A DNA stretch of 64,000 nucleotides from Ichthyophis bannanicus (taxonomy: Eukaryota; Chordata; Amphibia; Gymnophiona; Ichthyophiidae). Shown piece after piece: positions 52,191 to 63,690 of this stretch. The number at the start of each line of letters is the position of its first letter. The first letter of the stretch is position 1. The DNA is taken from NCBI GenBank assembly GCA_033557465.1, contig CM066034.1, forward strand, positions 985,591,637-985,655,636. Direction: 5' to 3'. The position numbers and the translations under genes were made by a program. The notes below the pieces were generated by a model, which saw only the letters and a program-made list of their open reading frames with translations, did no database searches and had not been told where the DNA came from.

Positions 52191-53929
52191 CTGTCCACGT
52201 GCACGTCTTCAAATGTCCTCCATCACAACTAAGCCTTTTAAAACGACCTCCAAAGGGTGCGGTAAGGGGCCCTCCTGTCTCTTACAAGCCCTCTTCTACT
52301 TGCCAGTATTAAACAGTGATCTGTACTGCAGGCAGTGATGGACTTGATATACTCCACTTCACTGGCCTTTCTGCACGCCGGCCAAGCACGCTAAACAGGG
52401 AACATCAAAGCAGAACAGCAGTGCAATGATGGGCTAAATTCACGGATCAAAATGGAGAGCTTTTGGGGTATGTTTAAATGAAATTTTGAGAATTTACATT
52501 AACGAAAGCTCAATTTCAGTCCTGCAACACCCACGGTATCCATTTGCTATTCCTGTGTTTGTTGAAGCTTGATTGATATAAAGTTGAATGCTGCATCGTC
52601 GTGGTGTATCTTATCTACAACAATGGGTTATGCATAAAGGTTTATTGAAAGGGAAAGGAATTTCCATTTTAGGCATGTTTTTGAAGTTCTTGAAATCTAT
52701 TTCATCTGTGAGTACAGAAAATATGGAGATTTTGAAAAACACAGACTTCTTCCTTCCCACACAAAACAAACTGTCATAGAGTCTCTTAAATATCTATGAA
52801 GAACTTCAGTATGGACAGTGTTTAGGAGAAGAGATTATAATAGTTTAATGACTTTACTGCAATATGCTGCAGGAGATAATATAGATGGGATCGGGCATGA
52901 ACCGGCTCAGCGCCAAGTGTTGCTTGCTGCCAGACAGAGAATTTTAGTTTGACTCCTGAGCCAGGAGAGGGCAGCATTCAGAGACCCCAGGGGAAGGAGC
53001 CTCAGTCACTGCTCGATGGTGGCACCTAGTGGCCATATTTACAGTCCACATTAGGGGTGGTTCTAGATGGAGCCTTAGCTTGTGGCAACTGGAACAGCTG
53101 TGCAGATTTTTATGGTGCCAAATTGCTACCCTTAAGATATTTATGGGGTTCAGAGTTCCTAGGCATGGGCATTCAGCTTGGACTGGGCTGGGAAGACCCA
53201 GAAGTGCTGGAGCTGAAATCAGGTAGACAGAGGCCCAGATCAGGAATCTGCGAGGTTGAAGATTGGAATTAAAGTCAGAGATGCCACCTGCCAGCAGGTG
53301 ATTAGAAGCTCTAAAAGAGAGAGGAAAAGAGTGCAAGGGGGGGTATAGTACAAAAGGAATGGGGGAAGAAAGGGAAGCAGAGAGAGAATGTAGGTGATAA
53401 GGGGGAAGTGGAGAGGGGAGAGGATGCTCCCACCCCTCTTCTCTTCTCACACACACACAAGCCAACAGTCCACTCACCCTGCACACCTCCACTCCAAACC
53501 CAACCACACATATCTTTATAGAACACCCCACCAACACGCACACCAAACAGACACACACACACTATACACCCATAGACACCATACTGCCCACCACCACAAA
53601 CCCCACCTTCCCAGCCCCTACACTTCTCCACTTACCCCAAATGCAGACATCCCAAACATTACCATAAAGATACACCTAACCTTTCCTCATAGACACAAAC
53701 CCTGCCCTACTCACACAAACGCCTCTCATGTATACCACCAGTCATCACACACACATACCACATACAAGCCTTCCACCCATAATCTCGTGCAATCTTACAA
53801 AGACACACTTTATCACGCTTCTCCCTACTGAGCCCCCTATACAGACATACCTAAATCTGTGAGTGAAGGAGGGGGAAATGCACCAGTGTCACACTGCAAG
53901 TGTGCACATTTCAACTTTTCAACCCCCTC
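52191..53929. other. No gene recognised; CA-rich tract
   Basis: Unassigned. A CA-rich, C-rich tract at 53445-53800 (for example CACACACACACAAG at about 53446) yields opposite-strand ORFs of 100-200 codons that I treat as low-complexity artefacts. A short A/T-rich block at 52560-52860 could be a decayed LINE fragment but lacks clear motifs. Confidence 0.45.
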
Positions 53930-56172
53930 CTAACCATGCCCGAATACAGTCCCCCAACCTCAATCCTATCCCCTGGTCTGATCACAGTCACCCTGCCCCA
54001 GTAACACATCGACTACATACCTCAAAATGCCACCCCATGGCAAGACATTTTGTACAGTAGCCTTCAATGAACAGACCTTCCTGCAAACTACCCTACCAAC
54101 ACTGAAGGAATTATCACCTGAGACTAAAGCAGCAATCATCACATGGCACACGATCATCTCCACCACTGCCTCTGCACCTCCACAGCCTAGATCCATCAAA
54201 CAACCACAACAGGCACCATGGTACTCCACCAAGTTAAGAGAGCAGAAATGGGCTCTTCGCCACATAGAACGTCAGTGGAGAAAATCCAGAGATCCACCTA
54301 CCTAGATAAACTCAAGACCTACTGCAACAGCACACTCAATGCCAAAAGAGTACTACCCCAACACCCTTCTCAAAGCATTCAACAAGCCTAGGTAGCTCAT
54401 TGACCTCGGCAGGTCACTCACAAAGGACCCCACCCAACCACACCAAGACAATGCCCTCAACCCCCAAGACATGGCTATGTACCTGCAGAGAAAGCATGTT
54501 TCTACCACCCATCCTTTGCTCACCATACCCACCACAAGCAAGACAACAGACACCTCCCGATCCTGGATTACCTTAAGAGACTTACCCCCAGAAGAAACTG
54601 ATGCCATCATCTCACACATCAATACAACAACCTCCCCACTAGACCTATGCCCAGTGGCATGGATAAAGACCATAAGGAACCACTTCCTGACACTTATATT
54701 GGCCATAGTGCAAACATCCCTATCCCGTGCCTACCTCCCCCACCACTCAAACAGGCCTCCATCCGCCCCTTCTAAAGAAACCCAACCTAGACCCCATATC
54801 ACCCACTTCATACCGACCCATTGTCAGCGTACCCTTCCTGGAAAAAATCATAGAAAAGGCAGTCCAAATCCAGTTCAAGGAGCACATCGACCAACACCAG
54901 CATGGTTTTGCCCACATCACAGCACAGAATCCTGCTGACCTCACTAATGTCACTCTCATCGAAGAAATGAACAAATCAAGAGGCTTCATGCTCCTCTTCC
55001 TGGACATCTCTTCAGCGTTCGATACAGTCTCACATCAAACACTGCTGAACCAACTACATGAGATTGGAGTGCAGGGCAAACCACTCTAGTGGATCCATTC
55101 GTACCCCTCGCAACGCTGCCAATAGGTCAGAGTAGGACAGACTTCATCCTCCCCATATGTCCTGCCACAAGGAGTACCCCAGGGATCCAGACTGTCGTCA
55201 CTGCTATTCAACATCTACATCCACCCCCTTTGCACAGATATCCAGAAATACAACGTTAGGTATCTGATCTATGCTGATGACATACTGGTATACACAATGT
55301 ACAGCCGCCCCGACTACTACAACCTTTCAGCCTATTTCAAGGAAATTGTCAAGTGGCTTCAGCTCTGTAACTTGGCAGTTAACTTCAAAAAGACTGAGAT
55401 TCTACATGTCAACAGGGACCCTGAATTTATGCCTCCAACATCTGTCAAACTTGGAGAGACAGACCTCCAAGTCAAAATTCAGTTCAAATACCTCAGGGTC
55501 ATCTTAGACCAGCACCTAGACTTTCAAGCCCACATCCAAAAAAATACTAAGGCAGTTTATTACAAGCTCATAACAGTATGCAATCTGCGCCCCCTTCTCT
55601 CCTCCGACGACTTCCATGCAGTCTCTCAGGCCACAGTCATCCCCTTGCTTGACTACTGCAACTCCATATACTCACCATCATCCACAAAGTTCAGAATGGC
55701 CTCACCGCCCAGCATCTCCAAATGTCAATCAGCACCCACAGCTCCACCAGGCCCCACAGGCAGAGCATAATAAACCTGCTCAGCCTGCCAATGCAGATCC
55801 GCAAAAGCACCCAATATGCCCACCTGAGGTCCTTCCCACTCTATGCCCCCACAATCTGGAACACACTGCCACCTACCCTAAGAAGCATCCAAGCAACAAA
55901 AGTCTTCTGTGAACACCTAAAGACTCTTCTCTTCCAAGAGCTCTATGGCACATGCTAATCTTCTCAAGAAACTACCGGACGGACCCTGTGCCCACCTACT
56001 GAACCCCTTGTAGCCGTTGCTGACTTCACTACCGTGTTTTCCTCAGCAACTACCCTCTCACCCCGCTCCTCATGTTGATCAAGCACACTTGTCTTTCTAC
56101 TGTTAGCTGTCCACAGTTTTGACTGGTAGAAAAACAGTATGCTAAAAATCAGTTAAATAAATAAATAAACTT
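53930..56172 (+). mobile_element. L2-like LINE, 5'-truncated, decayed
   Basis: Plus-strand LINE starting in the endonuclease C-terminus (NPIPWSDHSH at about 53963-53992), through RT to a 3' tail CAGTTAAATAAATAAATAAAC ending at about 56172. It is a subfamily distinct from those at 7026 and 18204 (RGFMLLFLDISSAFD; LIYADDILVY). Numerous frameshifts and stops. Confidence 0.85.
54540..55960 (+). pseudogene. L2-like RT, frameshifted
   Basis: Pieces: SYRPIVSVPFLEKIIEKA (54727-55089 frame), FLDISSAFDTVSH, GVPQGSRLSSLLFNIYIH (about 55171-55230), catalytic YADD near 55269-55280, LGETDLQVKIQFKYL and DYCNSIYSPSSTK. At least three frameshifts and an in-frame stop at 55087-55089 separate them. The C-terminal WNTLPPTLRS motif survives in another frame near 55856. 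Confidence 0.85.
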
Positions 56173-56254
56173 GTTTTACTGACCGTCACTAAATTTGCTG
56201 ACAGTTGGCAACCCTGGTAGACACAAATATTTGTAATGAATTACAATAAACTTT

Positions 56255-56938
56255 GGGGTATGTTTACTAAACAGCGCTAATGTCGCAGCGGCGATGTTAT
56301 CATGCGATCAGTGAAGTTATTGCGTGATAATGGTGCATTACCGGGTGATAACGTCACGTATCGCGCGATAACGTCTCCGGCGGCTTTAAGGTGCACATAG
56401 GGTTGAGTAAGGCTCCCCAGAGGGTGGAGATAAGGGGTCAATGTGTGGAGAGTGGGTGGGGAGAGGCCCCAGGCACACTAACGCTGTGAAATCAGGGTCT
56501 GAAAATTAATGCCAGTGAAAACCTTGCGTTAGAGGCACATTTGCAGGAGAGAGAAACCAGTTCAGTCAGCAATGTACAGCAAAGGCAGGGAGACCCAGAT
56601 AAGTGATAGTAGTGATACATGTGCAGTAACAAAACATGCAAAAACCAGAGAGATAATGACCAGAATCAAAATAGAAATACAAAACACCAAGCTGGCCAAT
56701 AGAAAAAACAATGATAAACGGTAATCAACACTACCCATAAAGAATAAAAAGGAAGATGTCATGTTTGGAAGGGTCAATTCTGATTCCCCCCACAAAGTGA
56801 ATGTTCCAAAATTGCCCACTATCACGCGATACAGATTCTTGCTACCTTGCCGCCGGTACGCCCACTACCTTATATGGCATTCTTCACATTAAAGCTGCAA
56901 CTAGCGCCGGTAACATTAAGAGGGTTTAGTAAACATAC
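56255..56938. mobile_element. Harbinger-like MITE
   Basis: A 684-bp element with GGGGTATGTTTACTAAAC at the left end and GTTTAGTAAACATACCTC at the right, flanked by TTT on both sides (3-bp duplication). The left region is rich in GATAACG/CGTTATC words. Its body shares words with the element at 14804 (GGGGTCAATG, GGGGAGAGGC), so both belong to one family. The 87-codon minus frame inside has no recognisable product. Confidence 0.75.
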
Positions 56939-57192
56939 CTCTTTATATGTATCCATGAACCATCTGAAGGTGAATTTCTTCTCCCCACTAACTCTATCTT
57001 CCTCCCCATCTATGTTGAGAAAGTAGAACTGAAGGAAAATAGCAAAAACATAGAACATGAGGACAGTAAAAGATCATATGGCCTATCTAATATGTCAAAA
57101 ATAATATTAAAACTATAGAATTGCAAGGCTTAAAAGGAAGAGAGGAGGCACTGTGGTTTAAACTAGAAAGAGGGAAAAGGAAATCCATTTGA

Positions 57193-58140
57193 ACATAAGA
57201 AATGCCTTACTGGATCAGACTAAGGTTCATCAAGCCCTGTATCTTATTTCCAACAGTGGCTAATCCAGGTCACAAGTACCAGGCAGGTATCCAAAGTCCA
57301 CAGCTTCCACAATGCTTGTCCTGGGGTAAGCAGTGGATTTCCCGGGTCCTCTAATGATGGTTTATGGGTATTTCCTCCAGGAACTTGTCCATACCTTTTT
57401 TAAACCCAGCTACACTAAAAGCTTTTACTACATCTTCCTGTAACAAATTTCAGAGTTTGATTACGCGTTGAGTGAAAAAATAGTTTCTCTTATTAGTCTT
57501 AAATGGGTTACATTGCAGCTTCATTGTGTGTCCTTTAGTCTTTCTACTTTTTGATGGTGTAAACAACTTGTTCCACTCCATTAATTTATAGACTTCATAG
57601 ACTTCTATCATAACTCCCCTCAGCCGTCTCTTTTCCAAGTTGAAGAGCACTAACCTTTTAAGCCTCTCCTCATAGGGGTATCCTTCCATCCCCTTTACCA
57701 TTTTGGTGGCTCTTCTCGGTACCTTTTCTAATTCCGGTATATCCTTTTTAAGATGTGGCGACCAGAATTGCACACAATATTCAAGGTGCAGTCGCACCAT
57801 GGAACGATAAAGAGGCATTATAATATACTTGGTTTTTTCTCCATTCCTTTCCTTATGATTCCTAGCATTCTATTAGCTTTCTTGGCCACAGCTGTACACT
57901 GTGTGGAGGGTTTCAACGTATTATCCACGATGACGCCTAAATCTTTTTACTGGGTGGTGGTTTCTAAGGTGGTACCTTGCATTGTCTAACCATAGTTTGG
58001 GTTGTTCTTTCCTAAGTGCATAACTTTGCACTTTTCCACGTTAAATTTCATCTGCCATTTGAATGCCCAGTCTTCCAATTTTTCAAGGTCCTCTTGCAAT
58101 TTTTCATAATCCTCTTGGGTTTTAACAATTTTGTGTCATC
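57193..58140 (-). mobile_element. CR1 LINE fragment, older
   Basis: Minus-strand CR1 3' end (GAACATAAGAAATGCC at 57193) with C-terminal coding ([21 protein letters not shown] and LRGVMIEVYE) and further RT codons to about 58140. It joins head-to-head with the plus-strand CR1 that follows. More diverged than its neighbour. Confidence 0.88.
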
Positions 58141-59248
58141 TGCCAATTTTCCCAATGGAGAAAGGCGAATAGTGGTGTACCCCAGGGATCTGTGCTGGGT
58201 CCGCTGCTTTTTGACATATTCATAAATGACCTGGAAAGTGGAATAACGAGTGAGGTTATCAAATTTGCAGATGACACAAAACTATTTAAAGTTGTTAAAA
58301 CCCAAGAGGATTGTGGAAAATTGCAAGAGGATCTTGATAAATTGGAAGACTGGGCATCAAAATGGCAGATGAAATTTAATGTGAACAAGTGCAAGGTTAT
58401 GCACCTAGGGAAGAACAACCCAAACTATGGTTACACGATGCAAGGTTCCACATTAGGAACTACCACCCAGGAAAAAGATTTAGGCGTCATTGTGGATACC
58501 ATGTTAAAACCCTCGGCCCAGTGTGCAGCAGTGGCCAAAAGAGCAAATAGAATGCTAGGTATGATAAGGAAAGGAATGGAAAATAAAACAAGAGATATTA
58601 TAATGCCTCTATATCGTTCCATGGTGAGACCGCACCTTGAATATTGTGTGCAATTCTGGTCGCCGTATCTTAAAAAGGATATAGCGATTTTAGAAAAGGT
58701 TCAGAGAAGAGCCACCAAAATGGTAAAGGGGATGGAAGGATACTCCTATGAAGAAAGGCTAAAAAGGTTAGGGCTCTTTAACCTGGAAAAGAGACGGATG
58801 AGGGGAGATATGATAGAAGTCTATAAATTAATGAACGGAGTGGAACGGGTAAATGTAGATCGATTGTTTACCTTATCAGAATATAGAAAGACTAGGGGAC
58901 ATGCAATGAAGCTACAGGGTAAACTATTTAAGACTAATAAAAGAAAATATTTTTTCACTCAACGTGTAATCAAACTCTGGAATTTGTTACCGGAGGATGT
59001 AGTAAAGGCTGTTAGTGTAGCTGGGTTTAAAAAAGGTTTGGACACGTTCCTGGAGGAAAGGTCCATAAACCATTATTAAGAAGGGACCCAGGATATCAAT
59101 GAACCAATACAAGCATTGTGGAACCTGTGTCCCTTGGGGAAACTGCTAGATACATATGACCTAGATTGGCCACTGTTGGAAACAGAATACTGGGCTTGAT
59201 GGACCTTGGTCTGACCCAGTATGGCATATCTTATGTTCTTATGTTCTT
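58141..59248 (+). mobile_element. CR1 LINE, 5'-truncated, young
   Basis: Plus-strand CR1 beginning near the QFSQWRK codons (58148) and running to the terminal TTATGTTCTTATGTTCTTAT at 59248. Nearly identical in coding text to the copy at 37498-39239. Confidence 0.92.
58149..59079 (+). CDS. CR1 RT C-terminal fragment
   Basis: Open from [18 protein letters not shown] through catalytic [30 protein letters not shown] and [11 protein letters not shown] to the stop at 59079, with no break. The N-terminal RT and endonuclease are missing through 5' truncation, so it is a non-functional remnant despite the open frame. Confidence 0.85.
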
Positions 59249-60365
59249 ATGGCTAAGGAAACGCCTAAGGCTTTATTGCAAAGATTGAGGGGACTGGCAA
59301 CAAAATGGCTTGCTCCCGAAAGGGCGACGGTGGATTCATTAATGGACACCATCATCCTGGAACAATATTTTGAAGCCGTACCATCTGAAATCAAAGCTTT
59401 CTTAATGCTCCAAAAATGCCATTCTACTAAGGAAGCGGCCGACCTCAAAGAGTGTTATTTTGAGGTGGAGTTGGCCGGGACCTCTAGAGGTAATGTTTTA
59501 AAAGTGGCAGGCGTTGATAAAATGTGGAGATTTAAAAAGACCTTTAATGAAGATGTAACTGGTGAAAATGTGAGAAAATATGTTTCCAGAAAATGTTATA
59601 ATTGTGGCCAGCTTGGACATCTACGCAGAGAGTGTAGAGAGCGAACTGCCCTAGTGTCAGGAGGAGAGAAACACTTGGGGGAGGGATTTCTGCTGAAAGT
59701 CCAGGTGGAGGGTGTAGAAGCTTTGGCGCTCCTGGACTCCGGAGCAAACCAAAGCATGGTCTCCCAAAAGATGTGGCAGACCATCACGGCCTATAACCCA
59801 TCCGCCCTGAGCCAAGCAAAGGAGCGAGTGAAAGTGAGATGCGTGCATGGAACATCCTCATATTACCCGCTATACAGAGTGTCTGTGGAAGGAGTAGGTA
59901 CTGACGAAAAAGTGCACGTAGCAGTAGTCCCACGACTCCCTTATGAGATTGTCTTAGGACATGATTGGTCTCCATTTCACAAGGGATTAAGAAGAGGTTT
60001 GAGTGGGAAAACAGGTCTGATTTCTACCAGATCCCAGGTCAAGCCTTCAGGAACAGGGGTTAGTTCAGTAGATGAGCCAATCGAAGCACCTGAGGATGAG
60101 GAAGAAGCCCTAGAAGGTGAGAATGGTTTGGGAGAGGAGGTACCCGATATACTTCCCTCTCATGATGGTTTGATTAATGTCCCCTCTAAGGATAGGAAAG
60201 GAAAAGCCGAGAGGCGTCGACAAGTGTACCACCTTAACTTATTAAAACCTTGGCAAGACAGATCAGCAACAGCGAGGCTGGTCAAGGTAGAGGAACGTTT
60301 GGCCAATCAGCTTAAGATTACGTGCTGTCAGACTAATGGGTCAGCAGCCCGTAATATCTTAAGGG
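59249..60365 (+). pseudogene. Ty3/Gypsy gag-protease remnant with SCAN-like domain
   Basis: 417 codons in one frame, abutting the CR1 end, so the gag N-terminus is lost. Residues 4-71 resemble a SCAN domain (PKALLQRLRGLATKWLAPE, then IILEQYFEAVP). A CCHC zinc knuckle lies at 116-129 and an aspartic protease has DSGA at 163-166 and IVLGHDW at 234-240. The frame then jumps to VYHLNLLKPW at 326-335, normally found after integrase. RT, RNase H and integrase are therefore deleted. A polypurine run at 60361-60370 and TGTAATGGGG at 60374 fit a 3' LTR start. It resembles Gmr1-like elements, whose gag is the proposed source of vertebrate SCAN domains. Confidence 0.8.
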
Positions 60366-60373
60366 GGGGGATA

Positions 60374-61190
60374 TGTAATGGGGAAGATCCATCCTTGGCC
60401 TTGAAAACACAGGATTCTGTGAGAACTAGGTCAGAATCTGACAGGCAGGCAAACCACATGAGCAATAGTTGTCAGGAGCAACGTAAACAGACCCAGCCAT
60501 GAGGTCTGCAACCCCGCCCAACTAGCAAGCAATCCTTAGCTCCTGAAGCAAATAGTTTTCACCTGAGTGGGGGAAGTGCTAATCAGTACTATAAGAAACA
60601 TTCAGTAGAGGTAGAAAGGGGAGAAGGAAGAAACAGGAAGGAACTCAGAGAGAGATCCAGCGACAGACCCAGAGAGAGAGCGAGAAACAGCTGTGAGAGT
60701 CAGTTTGCTGTGACGCAGTTTGGAGCTCAGAGGCAACGTGCTTTGCAGAGTGAATGGAAGCCTGAGAGAGTGGAACCGTATGTATCTGAGAATTGTGACC
60801 CTGGAAGTGATTCTGAACCAGACTTAAGGAAACTTACTGGCAGCAGAAATACCTTGAGAGTTAATGCTCAGAAGCCTCGGGGGAAAAGTCCAAGGCTGGT
60901 GCCGTGCTGGGAAGGCCACCAGAAGGATTTAACAGGAGAGCTAGCATGGGAGCATTTACAAGCCCCTGAGAGGGAGAGGTATTGTGTAGAAGATATCTGC
61001 ATGTCAGAAGAAGAAGAGTTTGAAAAACCTAAACCTCAGAGAAAGCTTCCAAGGGCAAAACCCTTTGCTAGCAGGGTAGAGCAGTTTCATTATCCTCAGC
61101 CAAAACCTGAAGGTAGGACAAGCAAATACTTTAAAGGGAAAAGTTCTTATAAAAAGTTATATGCTGAAAATCCTGGAAGGTGGGTCTCTC
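60374..61190 (+). repeat. Probable 3' LTR region
   Basis: Follows the polypurine tract and begins TGTAATGGGG. It contains a CTATAAGAAAC word at about 60588. The 3' boundary is not clear, and the partner 5' LTR is not in the window. The frame at 60710-61300 overlaps it; no known domain is visible, and its last ~30 codons belong to the CR1 piece below. Confidence 0.45.
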
Positions 61191-61194
61191 CTCT

Positions 61195-61585
61195 CTCACA
61201 CTCTGATATATATGGTAACAGTAATTCTTACCTTAGAGAGGGCTGGCTGGATAAGCCAATGGGACACTGTGATACCTGGGTACAGGCTATATCACAATGA
61301 TAGAGCAGATCAAATTGGTGGAGGGGTTTCACTCTGTGTTAGAGAGGGCATTGAGTCACATAGGATTAAAGTTTTGCAGGAAACAAAATACACTGTAGAA
61401 TCTCTATGGATAGAAATTCCATGTAAAAATGGGAAGGCGATGGCAGTGGTGGTGTACTACCGACCGCCTGGCCAGAATAAACAGATGGATAATGAAATGC
61501 TGAGAGATATCAGGGAAGCTAACAAAAGTTACGAAACAGTAATAATTTTTTTTTCAAAGGTAAACACTAATTCATTAAAAGGATA
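61195..61585 (+). pseudogene. CR1-type endonuclease fragment
   Basis: Coding text for the middle of a CR1 endonuclease: VIPGYRLYHNDRADQIGGGVSLCVREGI, ESLWIEIPCK and VVYYRPPGQNKQ, in the 61161-61586 frame, with a shift near its start. It ends just before the expected GDFN motif, where ATAATTTTTTTTTCAAAGG begins a different sequence. Confidence 0.75.
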
Positions 61586-61650
61586 AACCTTTTTCCAGTA
61601 TTTCGTTTTTAAACACGTTTTTACAAGATATATTTATATTTTTAAAAAAG
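61586..61650. other. Boundary sequence
   Basis: A/T-rich joint between the CR1 endonuclease piece and the first ~480-bp tandem unit. Confidence 0.4.
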
Positions 61651-62760
61651 AGAATTCACGATCCCTCCTTGTCCACGGTGACAATATAAACAAGCACACA
61701 CGTTTTTGTAAGTTTATTTTTTAATGGTTTACTTTATCTCTCATCCGGTCCTTTGGAACCAATTCCCTCTATCTAGTCTTTAAAAAACACATATTACATC
61801 TAAATTTCCTATGTTTCTAAAAAGTGTTCAGCAGTGAAACGGTTTTCGAGACAGAGATTGACAACAAAAAATCCTTTCAAATGATCTAACTCCCACCAGC
61901 ACCAAACCGCAGAGGTTTCCATACTTCCACACTCCGTATTTCTCTGATAATGTTTAGAAGATGCCAGCTCCGCCCCTTTTCGATTTGAAAACTAGCGTTT
62001 TTTAGCATAACTCTATTCTCCCACGTTTCCAAAATATATTCAGCAAAGAGATTTTATATTTTGTGATCGTGGCTCATAACAATTAGTAACATTTTTAAAT
62101 TTTTAATTTATATTATTTCCCTTTAGTAAGAGAATTCACGATTCTTACTTGACCACGGTGACAATAAAAACAAACATACATGTTTTTGTAAGTTTGATAT
62201 TTTTTTAATGGTTTATCCCTAATCCGGCCCTTTTGGAACCCATTCCCTTTGTCTAGCCTTAAAAACATATATCACCTTTAAATTTCCTATGTTTCCATAA
62301 AGTGTTCAGTAGTGAAACGTTTTTTGAGAAAGAGATTGACAACAAAAAAATCCCTTCATTTTATTTAACTCCCTTCGGTACCAACCGCAGGGGTTTTCAG
62401 ACTTTCACTTTCTGTATTTCTCTGATAATGCTTAGAAGATGCTAGCTCCGCCCCCTTTCGGCACGAAAACCAGCGTTTTTTCAGCACAACTCTAGCCTCC
62501 GACAGTTCTAAAATATATCTAGCAAAAAAATATATCTAGCAAAAAGATTTAATTTTAGAGATCGTGGCAAATAAACAATTAGTAACATTTTTTAATTTAT
62601 GTAAATTACATGAGTTCTCATCCTCCTACTCTCTGTATTTCCCTAATAATGATTGGACAATGCAAGCTCCGCCCCTTTTGGCGCGAAAAATAGCGTTTTT
62701 TAACACAGCTCCACTTGGTGAAACACATCTACTTACAGTTCTGCCGTCCATAGTAAGTAA
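61651..62760 (+). repeat. ~480-bp tandem repeat (2.4 units)
   Basis: AGAATTCACGAT occurs at 61651 and 62131, exactly 480 bp apart, and AGCTCCGCCCC landmarks at 61966, 62444 and 62665 show the units have about the same order. The third unit is shortened. Each has GCTCCGCCCC(T)TTT, a CGAAAA stretch and AGCGTTTTTT. Copies differ at perhaps 10-20% of positions. It is probably a retroelement terminal or leader repeat; no ORF. Confidence 0.75.
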
Positions 62761-63480
62761 CAAAGATTATTTCCTTTGATAGGTGTTACTATAATGTAAA
62801 GCTTTCATAATTTGTTATGTTGTGTTGCAGTAACCTGAGTTGGGTGGTTTTTCAAGTTTCCAAAAAAAGCGTCAGCTTGGCTTTACAATCGTGACAGGTA
62901 CCCACAATGTAGTGGTTTCTAAATATTTTACAAGTCTGTACCTCCTTATATATTTATTTGTAACATCATTCCTTTACATTTATTAATATTTGGTTTCTCA
63001 TTTATTCAGTGACAAAATTAATATAACACTGAAGACTATAACGTCTCCAAACCCTATATAGCACTACTGTGCACTCTCCAGTGAGTATCTGCCTTTTCTG
63101 CCCTGCGTCTCCCCTCTTTTTCTGTTTGTAAAATAGTTTTTAATGTTGTTTTAATTATTTATTTGCAAGTTTTGGTTTATTTCTTATGTGGATTTTGTTT
63201 TAAGTTTCCATGTGCATATTTTATACAATGGTGCCTAAGTTGTTTTCAATATATATATTTTTTATTATGTAGTGTATTTTAATGTTTTTAATCATGTCCC
63301 GGTAGCCTTTTAGATAACAGTGTATTATTTTATTTTAATATAATTGTTTTTCTTTTGTAAAGTCCCCCTGAGGAAGGCGAAAGCCGAAACGCGTCGGGGA
63401 TCTTCAAGGGTGTCTTCAATAAAGGATAGTTTTAGCCAGTGTGGTCATCTCCGTCTTCTGCTCGTTGTGCCTTACGTGAC
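62761..63480 (+). other. Retroelement-type leader/terminal region
   Basis: A/T-rich sequence after the tandem units, holding the hammerhead-like motif and an AATAAA word at about 63419. Style is that of a Penelope-like terminal repeat, but no Penelope ORF lies nearby in this window. Confidence 0.4.
63363..63401 (+). ncRNA. Hammerhead-ribozyme-like motif
   Basis: Core CTGAGGA (63368-63374), one extra A, helix II GGC/GCC with a GAAA loop (63376-63385), GAAA (63386-63389), a minimal helix III (A-U and C-G around GC) and a cleavage-type GTC at 63393-63395. Helix I is CCCC (63364-63367) with GGGG (63396-63399), extended by weak pairs. This is the best-formed of the four motifs in the window. An AATAAAGG word follows at about 63419. 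Confidence 0.6.
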
Positions 63481-63489
63481 CTCTCTCCT

Positions 63490-63690
63490 CCATGCCAGCT
63501 GAGAGTTATATACAGATCCCCCTTACAGGGAGTGGAAGTGGACGAAGATTTAATACAAGACATACACAATATTGCCATGAAAGGAGAAGTGCTACTGATA
63601 GGTGATTTCAATGTGCCGGGTGTGGATTGGCACATCCCTACTGCAATATCATCTAGGAGATATCGGATTCTCTACAGGGAGAACTATTCA
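63490..63690 (+). pseudogene. CR1-type endonuclease fragment
   Basis: Reads YRSPLQGVEVDEDLIQDI, then a GDFNVPGVDW motif near 63602-63631, typical of the CR1 endonuclease. It overlaps the domain region covered by 61195-61585, so it is a separate fragment and not its continuation. Confidence 0.7.

Noticed and set aside
52944..53831. Frames of 100-204 codons with Cys/Val-rich or Thr/His-rich text
   Set aside because: They fall on a CA-rich low-complexity tract or its antisense and show no motif.
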